Shown: positions 5,412 through 6,313 of the stretch, in pieces
How the letters are laid out: each line of letters begins with the position of its first letter
How positions within the stretch are numbered: position 1 is the stretch's first letter
Assembly (NCBI GenBank): GCA_030731175.1
Contig: JANQUM010000188.1
Location: 1 to 6,313 of the forward strand
DNA length: 6,313 nt
Source of the DNA: Spirosomataceae bacterium
GTDB taxonomy: Bacteria > Bacteroidota > Bacteroidia > Cytophagales > Spirosomataceae
Direction: 5' to 3'
Made by a program: the position numbers and the translations under genes
Notes under the pieces: generated by a model
Told to the model about the DNA's origin: nothing
What the model saw: only the letters and a program-made list of their open reading frames with translations
The model's database searches: none

Positions 5412-6017
5412 TCACGCAAACAACCCGCCCTGAATTTCTTCGATAAATATCTTTTTGTCGGTAATCAGGCTTTTGTGTTCTTCTACAAAGGCAGCAAATT
5501 GCTCCATTTCGTTTAGTAAATAATTAAAATCGTACACTTCTGCGTCATAGGTTTCAACGTAAAGTTTATTAAAATCACAGATGAGGTAATCCATTTGCCG
5601 AAAACCCGCGTCTTTCAACGCATATAGATATAAGTTCTGAAAATTGAAGTCGTGTCGATTCGGACGATGAGTTTTTGTGGTTTTAATGTCAATTACCCTT
5701 CCCTCTCCCACTACATCGGCGTAGCCATAAAAACGAATATCTTTGTGGGTAAACTGAATAAATTGTTGACTTTTTAGCTTTGTAGGGAGCATTTCTCTCG
5801 CTCCGCTTACCAACTCAGGAGCAAATTGGTGTGGCTTATCTTTTAAAACGGCAGATTCAAACGAAATCCCTTTGCCGAATTTCTTCAACAGTTCGGGGTC
5901 GGTAATCGGAACTCGATTGATACGGTTAATCAACATATCAAACGCATCTTTCGACGGATTGGCCAAATACCGGTGGTATTCGTTTAAAAGTGTCGGATAA
6001 AATTGGTAGCGAAGCAT
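5412..6017 (-). CDS. PD-(D/E)XK nuclease family protein, RecB-like
   Basis: A 201-residue protein with the core of a PD-(D/E)XK nuclease of the RecB/lambda-exonuclease type. Motifs in order: E54 in KGISFE (candidate first acidic residue), D101 in FYGYAD, D110-I111-K112 in RVIDIKTTKTHR, and Q127 with the tyrosines in FQNLYLYAL, matching the QxxxY motif that follows the active site in RecB-like enzymes. These residues bind the metal that cleaves DNA phosphodiester bonds. Only one cysteine (147) is present, so there is no Cas4/AddB-type iron-sulphur cluster, and no helicase domain is attached. The start is the ATG at 6015-6017, 17 nt after the outer-membrane protein stop, which suggests co-transcription. 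The substrate is unknown: repair, processing of incoming DNA or defence are all possible. The rplK promoter lies just behind its TGA stop. Confidence 0.75.
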   Translation of the reverse strand: MLRYQFYPTLLNEYHRYLANPSKDAFDMLINRINRVPITDPELLKKFGKGISFESAVLKDKPHQFAPELVSGAREMLPTKLKSQQFIQFTHKDIRFYGYADVVGEGRVIDIKTTKTHRPNRHDFNFQNLYLYALKDAGFRQMDYLICDFNKLYVETYDAEVYDFNYLLNEMEQFAAFVEEHKSLITDKKIFIEEIQGGLFA

Positions 6018-6034
6018 TGTTGAATTTCAGATTT

Positions 6035-6313
6035 TTAAAACGCGTCCATTATTCGGAAGTAGAAAGAGAAATCGCCGAACTGATTGACAGCGGCATCGAT
6101 ACGAGTATAAAGGTTCTTTTCTCGATTAAAATTAAACCGGATTCCAAGGCCTCCGGCGGCGTAAAGCTTTTCGTTTTTAAACTCGCCGATTGTTGGGGCA
6201 ACTTGACCAATATTGGCAAAAGCCGCTGCCCAAAAGAACTTGTTGATATTTCGTCGGTATTCGGTTTGAAGCGTGTAGTATTGATTATCCCGAAAACGAC
6301 CTTCAACGTAGCC
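6035..6313 (-). CDS. BamA/TamA-family outer-membrane protein, C-terminal part, cut by the window edge
   Basis: The last 92 residues of an outer-membrane beta-barrel protein running in from beyond the right edge; no start is visible. The frame opens with GYVEGRFRDNQYYTLQTEYR, matching the 'RG(F/Y)..GR(F/Y)RD.....LQ.EYR' region of the Omp85 surface-antigen barrel. It continues with alternating aromatic beta-strand sequence (FWAAAFANIGQVAP, then LYAAGGLGIRFNFN, NLYTRIDAAV, FGDFSFYFRIMDAF) and ends in a terminal Phe, the usual outer-membrane sorting signal. The family inserts or assembles proteins or lipids in the outer membrane, but many Bacteroidota carry several paralogues of unknown substrate, and housekeeping BamA cannot be told from an accessory copy here. 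It is followed 17 nt later by the nuclease gene. Confidence 0.75.
   Translation of the reverse strand, partial: GYVEGRFRDNQYYTLQTEYRRNINKFFWAAAFANIGQVAPTIGEFKNEKLYAAGGLGIRFNFNREKNLYTRIDAAVNQFGDFSFYFRIMDAF

Noticed and set aside
5412..6017. Possible Cas4 nuclease and CRISPR link
   Set aside because: The nuclease core is similar, but only one cysteine is present, so the Cas4 iron-sulphur cluster is missing. There is no repeat-spacer array or other cas gene in the window.
6049..6306. Alternative minus-strand frame with a Met start at the right edge
   Set aside because: It overlaps the outer-membrane barrel frame, which shows clear Omp85-type motifs and runs open to the window edge; the alternative is a frame shadow.

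Overview
This 6.3 kb window comes from a member of the Bacteroidota, most likely a Cytophagales-type environmental bacterium. Three things support this: promoters of the Bacteroidota form (TTTG, then TAnnTTTG), start codons preceded by A/T-rich stretches without Shine-Dalgarno sequences, and r-protein sequences typical of the phylum. The genus cannot be fixed from the sequence alone.

Layout from left to right. (1) Positions 1-545 are the right end of an IS3-family insertion sequence on the + strand: the C-terminal catalytic part of its DDE transposase, then the terminal inverted repeat. (2) Positions 546-817 are a decayed spacer. It holds a minus-strand remnant of a WxcM/FdtA-type sugar 3,4-ketoisomerase (cupin) gene. 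(3) Positions 818-2686 (-) encode a 622-residue polytopic membrane protein of GT-C-like appearance, probably linked to surface polysaccharide or glycan work. (4) Positions 2814-5378 (-) are a complete ribosomal protein operon, rplK-rplA-rplJ-rplL (L11, L1, L10, L7/L12). It has its own Bacteroidota promoter, a structured leader of about 200 nt and an intrinsic terminator right after rplL. (5) Positions 5412-6313 (-) hold the C-terminus of a BamA/TamA-type outer-membrane barrel protein followed 17 nt later by a small RecB-like PD-(D/E)XK nuclease. These two are probably co-transcribed.

The main point of interest is the context of the ribosomal operon. In most bacteria rplKAJL lies between secE-nusG and rpoB-rpoC. 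Here neither side is kept: rplL ends in a terminator followed by an unrelated membrane-protein gene, a broken sugar gene and an IS, while upstream of rplK lies an outer-membrane/nuclease gene pair. The operon therefore works as a self-contained unit. Its rplK leader carries a 16-bp hairpin ending in a U8 tract, followed directly by a second long hairpin. This is a candidate attenuator or r-protein autoregulatory RNA, or else a terminator for the upstream genes. No CRISPR array, tRNA or rRNA gene was seen.
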